Below, one piece after another: positions 1-9,598 of a DNA stretch of 57,500 nucleotides. Both the position numbers and the translations under genes were made by a program. The notes beneath the pieces were generated by a model that was given only the letters and a program-made list of their open reading frames with translations, ran no database searches and was not told the origin of the DNA. The DNA comes from an uncultured Myxococcales bacterium. Lineage in GTDB: Bacteria; Myxococcota_A; Bradymonadia; UBA7976; UBA1532. How positions within the stretch are numbered: the stretch's first letter is position 1; each line of letters begins with the position of its first letter. Where the stretch lies: contig CAINDO010000045.1 of the NCBI GenBank assembly GCA_903847385.1, positions 1-57,500 on the forward strand, given 5' to 3'.

Positions 1-1430
<1,430 letters not shown>

Positions 1431-1434
<4 letters not shown>

Positions 1435-1450
1435 CGCGTCGGCCCGTCAG
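1431..1450. terminator. Hairpin spanning both stop codons of dnaK and the GH5-like gene
   Basis: CTGACG (1431-1436) pairs with CGTCAG (1445-1450) around an 8-base loop. The TGA of dnaK lies in one arm and the opposing gene's stop in the other. There is no T-tract, so a role as a two-way terminator is inferred from position only. Confidence 0.4.
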
Positions 1451-3327
1451 GGCCCGTTCAGCCGCGACGCGGCGGTCTGCACGAGGGGCACGAGCTCGTT
1501 CTGCGGATCCGCCGCGTCCGTGTTTTCAGCCCAGGAGAAGCCGTGGGGATCGGCGCGGCGGTCGAACCCGTCCGCGTGGAAGTTGCCCACGACGAAGCCG
1601 GTGAAGCCCCGGGCGGTCAGCTCGTCCAGCCACGCCGACAGCGCCTGGCGTCGCGCCTCGGGGCTCAGGATGACCATGTTCTCGGCGGCCAGCGTGACGA
1701 TGAATGGCTTGGTGTTCGTGGCCGCCAGGGCGGCGTGTCCGCGGATCCACTCGGCGCCCAGGTTGGCGTACAGGATCGGATCACCGGCGAATCCCAGCAG
1801 GTCCGGGATGACCTGGATGCCGCCGAAGTCCACGGTGCCCGCCCGCAGGTTGCGCTGCCAGGCGAACCCGTGCGAGGCGTCGAAGAGGCCGTTGAGGCCG
1901 ACTTCACGGAATGGATCGGCGCTGCGGCCGTAGAGCGACGGGTTGACGTCGTGGCCCATCTCGCCGGTGCCGGCGAGCGCGTTGGGGGCGGCGGCCTTGA
2001 TGACCTGCGTGAGGTCGGCCACGAAGTCGGCGGTCTCGGTCCCGGCGGACGCGACGTCGTAGACGCCGAGCGCGTCGGCGCTGGTGAAGATCTCCCAGCC
2101 CAGGATGGCCGGATCCTCGGAGTAGCGGATTCCGTTGACCGAGTTGACGCGGCCGAGCAGGGCGCGGACGTGGTTCTTGAAGTGCTCGCGGATCGGGCCG
2201 GGCTCGAAGAAGAAGCGCTTGTCGCCCACGACGGGCACCACGTACCCGTTCCAGCGCAGGTACTGGTTGATGCCGCCGAGCGCATCGCTGGCGTCCACCA
2301 GGGGCAGGAGCAGCTTGAAGCCGGCGTCCCCAGCGCGGGCGATCACGTGGTCGAGCGCGACGAGCCCGGCCTCGTTGTAGGTGCCGCGGCCGGTCTGGAT
2401 GGCCGTCGGCGCGTTCGGGCGGTCGTCGCAGGCGGGCACGCGCAGCACGCGCACGCCGAGCCGTTTCGCCTCGTCCAGGACCTCGGGCACGCGATCCGTG
2501 CCCCCCAGGTTGGCCTGGTAGGCGAGCTCACGCAGGTCCGGCGTCTGCAGGCCGATGAAACGCCAGGGCTGCCCGTTCATGGTCAGGTGGTCGCCCTCGC
2601 GCAGCACGTGAACGTCGAGCCGGAAGTTCGCGGCCATCTGGCCGACGGGGCCGCCGTTCGTCGCGGACACGGTGACCGTGTGCCGGCCGGGGGGCAGGTC
2701 GAGCGCAGCGCGGTAGGTGTCCACGTCCACGACGAGGGGCCGCGGCGTGGGGTCGGCGTCCAGCGTGAAGGTCACACGGCCGGCGGGCGTCAGCCCGAAG
2801 ACGCGGCCCGTCAGCTCCGCCGGGCGATCGACGATCAGCTCGCCGTCGAAGGGGGTGGAGATCGTCACCGTGGGCGGGTCCGGAGGGGGCGCCACGAACG
2901 CGTCCTCGAAGCCGCCGCCGTCGCCGATCGGCGCCGCCCGCGCGTCCGCCCCCGGGGGGGTGGGGCCCGCGTCGCGCGCCGGAGGCGGGGCGCTCGAGGC
3001 CATGTCGAACCCGGGCGTGAACGCGGCGTCCGGCCCGGTCCCGCGCGGCACGCAGGCGCCGTTCTGGCACACCTCGGTGGCCTTCTCGCAGTAGTCGGCC
3101 CCACAGGCCGTCACGGACACGATCTGGATGCAGTCGCCGGCGAACGGCCCGGCCCCACACTGGAAGCCCTCGCGGCAGTCGGCGTTGGTTTCACACGGCG
3201 TCGTCGCGGATTCGCCGCAACCGCTCAACTCCAGGCCGAGGGCGCACGATGAAAGAAAAACGAGGGCGACGTGCGCGTGGAGGCGCAGTCGGCCCGAGAC
3301 GATGGAGAAGAGCGGGAGGGCGCGCAT
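1447..3327 (-). CDS. GH5-like (mannanase-type) surface lipoprotein with degenerate catalytic motifs
   Basis: A 626-residue lipoprotein. A signal peptide ends in the lipobox LSGC, followed by a small Cys-rich segment, an Asp/Ala/Pro linker, an Ig-like beta domain of about 90 residues and a GH5_7-like (beta-mannanase) TIM barrel. Barrel landmarks are [25 protein letters not shown] and [14 protein letters not shown]. Where mannanases read AWELANEPR, this protein reads GWEIFTSAD (about residues 410-418), so the acid/base Asn-Glu pair is absent. The nucleophile strand, usually KPVVLEEFG, reads [11 protein letters not shown]. It may therefore bind rather than cut glycans. The start chosen is the ATG at 3327, which gives a proper signal peptide and lies 8 bases after a TATACT element; an upstream extension would run into the divergent promoter. 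It is divergent from the GspE-like gene. Confidence 0.8.
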   Translation of the reverse strand: MRALPLFSIVSGRLRLHAHVALVFLSSCALGLELSGCGESATTPCETNADCREGFQCGAGPFAGDCIQIVSVTACGADYCEKATEVCQNGACVPRGTGPDAAFTPGFDMASSAPPPARDAGPTPPGADARAAPIGDGGGFEDAFVAPPPDPPTVTISTPFDGELIVDRPAELTGRVFGLTPAGRVTFTLDADPTPRPLVVDVDTYRAALDLPPGRHTVTVSATNGGPVGQMAANFRLDVHVLREGDHLTMNGQPWRFIGLQTPDLRELAYQANLGGTDRVPEVLDEAKRLGVRVLRVPACDDRPNAPTAIQTGRGTYNEAGLVALDHVIARAGDAGFKLLLPLVDASDALGGINQYLRWNGYVVPVVGDKRFFFEPGPIREHFKNHVRALLGRVNSVNGIRYSEDPAILGWEIFTSADALGVYDVASAGTETADFVADLTQVIKAAAPNALAGTGEMGHDVNPSLYGRSADPFREVGLNGLFDASHGFAWQRNLRAGTVDFGGIQVIPDLLGFAGDPILYANLGAEWIRGHAALAATNTKPFIVTLAAENMVILSPEARRQALSAWLDELTARGFTGFVVGNFHADGFDRRADPHGFSWAENTDAADPQNELVPLVQTAASRLNGP

Positions 3328-3329
3328 GG

Positions 3330-3348
3330 GGCGGGAGTATACCCCGCC
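3330..3348. promoter_or_regulatory. Divergent promoter region with -10 TATACT and a GGCGGG/CCCGCC dyad
   Basis: On the minus strand TATACT (3341 to 3336) stands 8 bases before the ATG at 3327, with GCGACA 16 bases further upstream as a possible -35. No Shine-Dalgarno fits between them, so a leaderless GH5-like mRNA is likely. Arms GGCGGG (3330-3335) and CCCGCC (3343-3348) flank this only AT-rich spot in the 70-base divergent gap and could be an operator. Confidence 0.5.
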
Positions 3349-3397
3349 GGGCGTCGCTGTCGCGAAGCCCGCCACCGGATTCCCTGGAGCCCGCCGG

Positions 3398-5416
3398 ATG
3401 TCTGAAGCCACGACCCCGCCTGCCGTCGACCCCGCGCGCATCGCCGCGTTCCTGGAGAACGTGGAGATGTTCCGGGGCCTCGACCTGGACGCCCGCACCA
3501 AGATCGCCCGCGCGACCGCCTACGACGAGTTCGCCGCCGGACACGACATCATCCGGCAGGGCGACCCCGGGGACGCCCTGTACATCGTCGCCCGCGGCCG
3601 CGTGCAGGTCCTCGTCACGGACCCGCAGGTCGGTCTGGAACAGCCGCTCGCCACGCTGGAGTCCACGGAGCCCTTCGGCGAGATGGCGCTGCTGTTGGAC
3701 GAGCCGCGGACGGCCACGGTGCGGGCGCTCGTGGACACGTCCTGCGTGTACCTGAGCCGCGAGGCGTTTCAACGGCTGCTCGGCGCCGTGCCACAGGTCG
3801 CGCTGACCATCTCGCGCAACCTGGCTCGGCGCCTGTCCGAGCAGAACCGCAACCTGGGCTTCCGCTTCGTGCGCCTGTCCGAGCAGCGCTTCCACGCGGA
3901 CACCTACGCCGCCATTCCGGCCAACGTGCTCGAGCGCCATCAGATCGTGCCGCTCTCGGCCGAGGGGGGCACGCTCACGGTGGCGATGACCCGGCCGAAC
4001 GACCCTTCGGCGGTCGAGGCCGTGCGCGCCGCCGCCCCGGGCATGAAGCTGCGCATCATGGCCTGCGCCGAGGAGGACTATCGGCAGTTCCTGCTGCAGG
4101 TCGTGCGGCCCGGCCTCGGTCGCACGGGGCCGGGGCAGGGGATGCCGGCGCCGGTCGCGCAGTTCAAGGCCGCGGAGCTGACCATCACGGAGCCCGAGTC
4201 CCGTGTGCGCCGCGCGCCGACGGCCGAGGTCCCCGGCGAGCAGGTGGTGCGGCTGGTGAACGAGATCATCTGCGACGCGATCAATCGCGGCGCGTCGGAC
4301 GTCCACATCGAACCCGGCGACCACGCCTGCCGCGTGCGCCTGCGCGTGGACGGCCGACTGCTGGCCTGTCGCGACGACCTGCCTGCCCGCTTTCACGCAC
4401 CGCTGGTCAGCCGCATCAAGATCCTGGGTGACATGGACATCGCCGAGCGCCGGCGGCCGCAGGACGGCCGCCTGGGCGTCCGGGTGGGCGAGCGCGCGTT
4501 CGACCTGCGCGTGAACGTGCTGCCGACGCTGCACGGCGAGAAGATCGTGATGCGCGTGCTCGACCCGGAGAAGTCCGTACAGAGCCTGGAGCGGCTGATC
4601 CTCTCCGAGCCCCTGGCGGCGGTGGTGCGCAAGGCCGTGTTCCGGCCGACGGGCGGCGTGTTCATCTGCGGCCCCACGGGCTCCGGCAAGACGACGACCC
4701 TGTACTCGGCCCTGAACGAGCGCAAGCAGCAGGCCAACGACCTGAACATCGTCACGCTCGAGGACCCCATCGAGTACACGCTCGAGGGGGTCAATCAGGT
4801 GCAGGTCGAGGAGTCCGCCGGCATGGGCTTCGCCGCCGGGCTGCGCGCGCTCCTTCGGCAGGACCCCAACCTGATCATGGTCGGCGAGATGCGCGACGTG
4901 GAGACGGCCCGCATCGCGCTGGAGGCCGCGCTGACCGGCCATCTGGTGCTGTCGACCCTGCACACCGAGGGTGCCGTCGAGGCCGTGACGCGCCTGGTGG
5001 AGATGGGCTGCGCGCCCTATCTGGTGGCCAGCGCGGTGGACCTGGTCGTGGCCCAGCGGCTCATGCGGCGGGTGTGTTCACACTGCGCCGCGCCACACGC
5101 CTACAGCGAGGTCGTGCGCCACAACCTGGACCGCGCGGGCCTCGTGCCCTTCGCCGAGTCCGGCGGCCTCGTCAAGGGCGCCGGCTGCGACGCCTGCCAC
5201 CGCACGGGTTACAAGGGTCGCATCGGCGCCTACGAGGTCCTGCGGGTGAACGACACCCTGCGCGAGGCCATCGGCCTCGGCGAGTCGGAGTCGGCGCTGC
5301 GCACGCTGGCCATCGAGCAGCGCACCCTCACGACGTTCAAGCAGTACGCGGGGTTCCTGCTGCGCGCGGGACACACCTCGCCGAGCGAGGCGCTGCGCCT
5401 GTTCTCGACGGAGTGA
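3398..5416 (+). CDS. GspE/PilB-family secretion or pilus ATPase with N-terminal cyclic-nucleotide-binding domain
   Basis: A 672-residue cytoplasmic hexameric ATPase of the type II secretion / type IV pilus assembly family. Residues about 15-145 form a cNMP-binding (CRP-like) beta roll with the typical GEMALLLDEPRTATV stretch. A MshEN/GspE N-terminal module follows at about 155-235, then the ATPase. Visible motifs are Walker A GPTGSGKTT (425-433), Asp box LEDPIEY, Walker B LIMVGEMRD (492-500), His box TGHLVLSTLHT, and a C4 zinc site with Cys560, 563, 597 and 600. Canonical GspE is near 500-560 residues, and the extra length is the cNMP domain. The ATG at 3398 follows a TGGAG element; the open frame upstream overlaps the opposite gene and is rejected. 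No other secretion or pilus gene is adjacent, so the machine it drives is unknown. Confidence 0.9.
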   Translation: MSEATTPPAVDPARIAAFLENVEMFRGLDLDARTKIARATAYDEFAAGHDIIRQGDPGDALYIVARGRVQVLVTDPQVGLEQPLATLESTEPFGEMALLLDEPRTATVRALVDTSCVYLSREAFQRLLGAVPQVALTISRNLARRLSEQNRNLGFRFVRLSEQRFHADTYAAIPANVLERHQIVPLSAEGGTLTVAMTRPNDPSAVEAVRAAAPGMKLRIMACAEEDYRQFLLQVVRPGLGRTGPGQGMPAPVAQFKAAELTITEPESRVRRAPTAEVPGEQVVRLVNEIICDAINRGASDVHIEPGDHACRVRLRVDGRLLACRDDLPARFHAPLVSRIKILGDMDIAERRRPQDGRLGVRVGERAFDLRVNVLPTLHGEKIVMRVLDPEKSVQSLERLILSEPLAAVVRKAVFRPTGGVFICGPTGSGKTTTLYSALNERKQQANDLNIVTLEDPIEYTLEGVNQVQVEESAGMGFAAGLRALLRQDPNLIMVGEMRDVETARIALEAALTGHLVLSTLHTEGAVEAVTRLVEMGCAPYLVASAVDLVVAQRLMRRVCSHCAAPHAYSEVVRHNLDRAGLVPFAESGGLVKGAGCDACHRTGYKGRIGAYEVLRVNDTLREAIGLGESESALRTLAIEQRTLTTFKQYAGFLLRAGHTSPSEALRLFSTE

Positions 5417-5425
5417 GGCCGGGCG

Positions 5426-6607
5426 TCAGCCCAGAAGCCGCAGGCTCCGCTGCGCCGGCGTGTAGACCTTCGGCCCCTCGCGGCCGAAGAACACGTTGAT
5501 CTCGCTGCGCACGCCGAACTCGGGCAGGTAGACCCCGGGCTCGATGCTGAAGCAGGTGTCCACGACGAGCGGCCGGGCGTCCTGCGTCTCCAGGTCGTCC
5601 AGGTGGGTGCCGTCGCCGTGGTCGGCGTGGGCGCCGATGTTGTGCCCCGTGCGGTGCACGAAGAACTCGCCGTAGCCGCGGTCGTGGATGTAGTCGCGCA
5701 CGACGCGGTCGATCTGCCAGCCCAGGATGGTCTCGCCCTTGGCCGCCCGGGCGGCGATGGTCTCCAGGCCGACGTCCCGGGCGCGCACGACCGTGTCCCA
5801 GACTTCGCGGACCTTCTCGCTGGGGTTGCGCCCGGTGAACGCCATCCAGGTCACGTCCGCGAAGGTCGCGCGGGGGTCGTTCTCCTTGGCCCACAGGTCG
5901 ATCATCACGACCTGATCGCGGCCGATCTCCGTGGGGCGGTCGGCGCCGGGGCAGTAGTGCGGGTCGCCGCTGTGCGGGCCCACGGCCACGATGGGCGGGT
6001 GGTCCGTGATGAGGCCGGCGTCCGCGAACCGGGCCATCAGGAAGTCCTGGACCTCGTGCTCGAGGACCGGCTTGCCGGCGCGCACGCGCTCGCCGATCAG
6101 GTGGAACGCGCCTTCTTTGGCGACCTCGAGCTGCATGGCGGCGCGGCGGTGGCTCTCGACCTGACCCTCGTCCCAGCGGCACAGCAGCCACTGCACCAGG
6201 TGCGCGCTGCTGACCACCTCGACGCCGAAGGCGCGGATGCGCTCGACGGTGCCGCCGTCCACCCGGCTCAGGTAGGGGATGCCGCCGCCGGGCCAGTACT
6301 CCATCGCCACGCGACCACCCGGGGGCAGCAGGCGGCGGAAGATGTCGTCCAGGCTCTGCCAGCTCGCGTACGCCAGCTTGCGCCACGTGAACTCGGCGAA
6401 GGGCTGCGCCTCGATGGCGTGGTGCACGAGCACCGGCTCGCCCACCCGCGGGATCCAGGCCATCCAGCGGCGCGTGAGCATCTTGCCCGTCAGCCCGAGG
6501 GCGGCCAGCGCCGTCGGGTTCTGACCCTTGAAGTCGTAGAGCAGCCAGCCGTCGATCTGGCGATCGGCGAGGGCGGCTTGAATGTCCAGCAGCGCGGGCA
6601 GCGTCAT
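5426..6607 (-). CDS. M24-family metallopeptidase (Xaa-Pro aminopeptidase-like)
   Basis: A 393-residue cytoplasmic protein of the pita-bread metallopeptidase family, which removes N-terminal residues or cleaves Xaa-Pro bonds. An N-terminal creatinase-like domain (to about residue 150) precedes the catalytic domain. The five metal ligands are recognisable: Asp237 (MIDLWAK), Asp251 (FADVTW), His322 (HRTGHNIG), Glu356 (FSIEPGVY) and Glu369 (VRSEIN). It is the last gene of the ethanolamine operon, starting 5 bases after the eutL stop. Why a peptidase should be coupled to ethanolamine use is not evident; it may simply be co-transcribed. It converges on the GspE-like gene. Confidence 0.9.
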   Translation of the reverse strand: MTLPALLDIQAALADRQIDGWLLYDFKGQNPTALAALGLTGKMLTRRWMAWIPRVGEPVLVHHAIEAQPFAEFTWRKLAYASWQSLDDIFRRLLPPGGRVAMEYWPGGGIPYLSRVDGGTVERIRAFGVEVVSSAHLVQWLLCRWDEGQVESHRRAAMQLEVAKEGAFHLIGERVRAGKPVLEHEVQDFLMARFADAGLITDHPPIVAVGPHSGDPHYCPGADRPTEIGRDQVVMIDLWAKENDPRATFADVTWMAFTGRNPSEKVREVWDTVVRARDVGLETIAARAAKGETILGWQIDRVVRDYIHDRGYGEFFVHRTGHNIGAHADHGDGTHLDDLETQDARPLVVDTCFSIEPGVYLPEFGVRSEINVFFGREGPKVYTPAQRSLRLLG

Positions 6608-6612
6608 CGGCG

Positions 6613-7281
6613 TCAGCCTCCCCAGATCTCACCTTTGGGATTCGCGGCGACGCGCACGACGGCCTCGCAGAAGGCCACGGCGGCGGCCTCGCAGGACTCG
6701 AGCGAGCCGGTCAGCCACGCCGCGGCGAAGTTGGTCTCCGTCGGCGGCGGGAAGATCTTGGCGGCGCGCACGTCCGCGGCCTTGAGCGCCATGTCGATGC
6801 CGATCGTGGCCTCCATGGGCGGCGCGACCAGGTAGGCCATCGAGTCGCCGGGGGCGAGGCCCGCCAGCGCGCTCAGGTAGTGGCCCAGCGACGAGATGAC
6901 GTGCGGGAAGACGGCGGTTTTCTGCGCCTCGTCCGCTGAGTAGAAACACGCGTCGGCTTCGAGGCAGCGCACGAGCGCCTTCAGGCCGGCGTCGATCTCG
7001 TCCGGATCGCTGCCGGCCAGCACGCCCAGGATCTCGCCGGAGAGCGGCCCGGAGCCGTGGCTGGCGCCGGCGTAGAAGCTCTTGGCGAACACGACGTCCA
7101 CGTTGGCGTGTTTGGTGGCCTCGTCCAGCGCGACGTAGGTCGGGTCGTCCTGGTCCACCGTGACCAGGCCCAGGGACCGGTGGCGCGCGGGATCGGCGCC
7201 GTAGGCCAGGAGCAGGGCCGGATCGGCGTTGGGGATGCGCCGCACGGACAGGATGCGCGGGGGCAGGGGCTCCAGGATCAC
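6613..7281 (-). CDS. eutL: Ethanolamine microcompartment shell protein EutL, orphan
   Basis: A 222-residue tandem-BMC shell protein matching EutL in length (E. coli about 219) and in recognisable segments: RSLGLVTVDQDD, YVALDEATKHANVDVV, FYAGASHG, GEILGVLAG, SLGHYLSALAG, MAYLVAPPMEATIGID and PPPTETNFAAAWLTGS. In enteric eut loci EutL forms pseudohexameric trimers with gated pores in the shell that encloses ethanolamine lyase. Here it is the only shell gene visible. The start is a GTG at 7281 whose GTGA overlaps the eutC stop; GGAGGTGG lies just upstream inside eutC. An ATG start would require extension deep into eutC. Translational coupling within eutB-eutC-eutL is clear. Confidence 0.92.
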   Translation of the reverse strand: MILEPLPPRILSVRRIPNADPALLLAYGADPARHRSLGLVTVDQDDPTYVALDEATKHANVDVVFAKSFYAGASHGSGPLSGEILGVLAGSDPDEIDAGLKALVRCLEADACFYSADEAQKTAVFPHVISSLGHYLSALAGLAPGDSMAYLVAPPMEATIGIDMALKAADVRAAKIFPPPTETNFAAAWLTGSLESCEAAAVAFCEAVVRVAANPKGEIWGG

Positions 7282-8192
7282 TTCTCCACCTCCACCAGGC
7301 GCACGCGGACCTGCGGGGCGCGGTGGGCGCGCGAGGCGGCGTCCCCCAGCTCCGCGGTGAGCTTGCTCAGATCCAGGTCCACGCCGCTGCGCTTCTGGTC
7401 GACCATGGCCCGCGCCAGCACGGCCAGACGGTCGCCGGCGACCTCGGGGGTGGTGCCGCGGGCGTGGATGTTGGACATCATGTTCCGGTCGCCGTCCGTC
7501 CGACCGACCTTGGGGTCGTAGACCAGGTAGGCCGAGAGGCCGTCCCCGGTGCCGAGCCCGGGGCGCTCGCCGAGCAGGATGGCCGAGACTTTGGCGCCGA
7601 CGGCCGCGCCGATCTCGTCCTCGAGCCACACGCGGGCGTACCGGGCGACGACGGGCGTGCCGACCGACAGCCCGCGCGCCTGACACGCCGCCGTGAACGA
7701 GGCCAGCAGCGCCAGGCCGCTCTGCATGCAGGCCACCGCCGAGAGGCCGTCCGCCAGGATGGACTGGACGTCCACGCCGTGTTTCGCCTCCATCTTCAGG
7801 CGCGCCAGGGACATGTCGTCCAGGCGGCGGCCGAGATCGGGGCGCAACAGGAACTCGCGGTGGTCTTTCACCCGGCTGCGCAGGCCCACGAGGCCGTTCT
7901 TGGCCGCCCAGTCGTCCGGCAGGTCCGTGTGCACGGCCTCGTGCGCCACGGCGAGCTCCGCCTGGAACTGCAGGACGACGTCCGTGGCGTAGCGCGTGCC
8001 CACGTGCCCGATGCCCAGCAGGGCGGTGGTGTGCGCGGCCGTCTCCCGGGCGTACCGCGAGCCCTCGGCCCGCTTGGGGAACACGCGCACCGGCGGCTCG
8101 GGAATCCGCGGCAGGGGCGCGGGCGGCGGCACGGGGGCCGCACCGCCCAGGCGCTCGCGCAGCTCGGCGACGAGATGACGCGTCCGGCTCAT
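7278..8192 (-). CDS. eutC: Ethanolamine ammonia-lyase small subunit EutC
   Basis: The 304-residue light chain of the adenosylcobalamin-dependent lyase that splits ethanolamine into acetaldehyde and ammonia (EutB6C6 complex). A Pro/Ala-rich N-terminal segment of about 40 residues precedes the family core. Core landmarks are HTTALLGIGHVGTRY, LQFQAELAVAHEAVHT, SILADGLSA, ILLGERPGLGTGDGLSAYL and DRNMMSNIHARG. ATGA overlaps the eutB stop at its start and GTGA overlaps eutL at its end, so the three are translationally coupled. Acetaldehyde-processing genes (eutD, eutE, eutG) are not in the window. Confidence 0.96.
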   Translation of the reverse strand: MSRTRHLVAELRERLGGAAPVPPPAPLPRIPEPPVRVFPKRAEGSRYARETAAHTTALLGIGHVGTRYATDVVLQFQAELAVAHEAVHTDLPDDWAAKNGLVGLRSRVKDHREFLLRPDLGRRLDDMSLARLKMEAKHGVDVQSILADGLSAVACMQSGLALLASFTAACQARGLSVGTPVVARYARVWLEDEIGAAVGAKVSAILLGERPGLGTGDGLSAYLVYDPKVGRTDGDRNMMSNIHARGTTPEVAGDRLAVLARAMVDQKRSGVDLDLSKLTAELGDAASRAHRAPQVRVRLVEVEK

Positions 8193-9559
8193 GGCTTGAT
8201 CGCCTCCGGGCGGCCGAAGGCCTCGCCGGGGAGGTTGCGCTCGTAGTCCCAGATGCCGCGCTCCACCAGCCAGGCGTCGAACTCGGGCGTGGGCCGCTTG
8301 TTCAGCAGCTTGCGGACGGACGGGATGTCGTGGAACGAGGTGCTCTGGTAGTTGAGCATGATGTCGTCCCCCACGGGCAGGGACATCAGGTAGGTGCAGC
8401 CGGCGGCGCCGAGGAGCACCTTCAGGCACTCCAGCTCGTCCTGGCTCATGCGCGCGTGGTACGTGAAGCAGGCGTCGCAGCCCATGGGCAGGCCGAGCAG
8501 CTTGCCCATGAAGTGGTCTTCCAGGCCGGCGCGCGTGATCTGCGGGCCGTCCTCCAGGTACTCCGGGCCGATGAACCCGACGACCGTGTTGACCAGGAAC
8601 GGGTCGTATCGCCGCGCGAAGCCGTAGCAGCGCGCCTCGAGCGTGACCTGGTCCGCGCCGTGGTGCGCCGCGGAGCTGAGCGCCGAGCCCTGGCCGGTCT
8701 CGAAGTACATGAAGTTCGGGCCGCGCGCGGTGCCCATCTCCTTCATCTTCGCGTAGGCCTCGTCCATCAGCGAGATCGAGATGCCGAAGGCCTTGTTGCC
8801 CGCCTCGGAGCCCGAGAACGACTGGAACATCAGGTCCATGGGGCAGCCGAGGTCCAGCGCGCGCATCTGCACGGTGACGTGCGACAGCACGCAGTGCTGC
8901 GTGGGGATCTCGTTCTTCTTCAGCACGGCGTCGATGGCCGTGAGGATCTCGGCGGTGCTCTCCGCCGTGTCCGTGGCCGGGTTCACGCCGATCACGGCGT
9001 CCCCGCAGCCATAGGCGAGGCCCTCGCGCATGCTGTAGAGGATGCCGGCGACGTCGTCCGTGGGGTGGTTGGGCTGCAGGCGCGACGACAACCGCCCGGG
9101 CAGCCCGAGCGTGGTGTTGGCCCGCACGACGACCTGGCACTTGGCCGCGACCGTCATCAGATCCATGTTGGACATGAGCTTGCAGACCGCGGCGGCCATC
9201 TCGGGCGTCAGGCCGGCCGAGATCGAGCGGATCTTCATCCCGTCCGTCTCGTTCTCCAGCAGCCACTCGCGGAACTGCCCCACCGTCAGGTGCGCGACGG
9301 CCTTGAACGCGCTCTCGTCGAGCGTGTTCTCGACCATGCGCGTCAGCTCGTCGATCTCGTAGGGCACGACGGGGTTCTGACGCAGCTCGTGCAGCGTCAC
9401 GTTCGCGAGCACGGCGCGTGCGGCGACGCGTTCGACGGCGCTGCGGGCCGAGATGCCGGCGAGGTCGTCCCCCGACTTGGGCGGGTTGGCCTTCGCCAGG
9501 ACCTCGCGGAGCGAGTCGAAGCGGTGCACGACGTTGCGGATGGTGGCGGCCAATCGCAT
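8189..9559 (-). CDS. eutB: Ethanolamine ammonia-lyase large subunit EutB
   Basis: A 456-residue catalytic TIM-barrel subunit, close to the E. coli length of about 453. Diagnostic segments include LGLPGRLSSRLQPNHPTDD, YGCGDAVIGVNPATDT, LSHVTVQMRALDLG, FQSFSGSEAGNKAFGIS, MYFETGQGSALSS and GLPMGCDACFTYHA. It needs adenosylcobalamin. It opens the minus-strand operon eutB-eutC-eutL-M24 peptidase, 39 bases after the helicase stop. The ATG at 9559 has no Shine-Dalgarno but lies 9 bases after TAAACA, consistent with a leaderless start. No transporter or reactivase (eutA) is adjacent. Confidence 0.97.
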   Translation of the reverse strand: MRLAATIRNVVHRFDSLREVLAKANPPKSGDDLAGISARSAVERVAARAVLANVTLHELRQNPVVPYEIDELTRMVENTLDESAFKAVAHLTVGQFREWLLENETDGMKIRSISAGLTPEMAAAVCKLMSNMDLMTVAAKCQVVVRANTTLGLPGRLSSRLQPNHPTDDVAGILYSMREGLAYGCGDAVIGVNPATDTAESTAEILTAIDAVLKKNEIPTQHCVLSHVTVQMRALDLGCPMDLMFQSFSGSEAGNKAFGISISLMDEAYAKMKEMGTARGPNFMYFETGQGSALSSAAHHGADQVTLEARCYGFARRYDPFLVNTVVGFIGPEYLEDGPQITRAGLEDHFMGKLLGLPMGCDACFTYHARMSQDELECLKVLLGAAGCTYLMSLPVGDDIMLNYQSTSFHDIPSVRKLLNKRPTPEFDAWLVERGIWDYERNLPGEAFGRPEAIKP

Positions 9560-9568
9560 GACCGCGAA

Positions 9569-9598
9569 TGTTTACCCGGGCCCGGCGGCGCAGGCGAA
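9569..9598 (-). promoter_or_regulatory. Putative eutB promoter (TTCGCC-N18-TAAACA)
   Basis: In the 39-base gap upstream of eutB the minus strand carries TTCGCC, 18 bases, then TAAACA (9574 to 9569), with the ATG 9 bases later. The spacing would place the transcription start at or next to the start codon. Weak -35 match. Confidence 0.35.

Noticed and set aside
3128-3397. N-terminal extension of the GspE-like protein
   Set aside because: It would overlap the divergent lipoprotein's signal peptide and promoter; the cNMP domain begins naturally after the ATG at 3398.
5426-9559. A complete ethanolamine microcompartment operon
   Set aside because: Only eutB, eutC and eutL are present; no other shell or aldehyde genes were found in the window.
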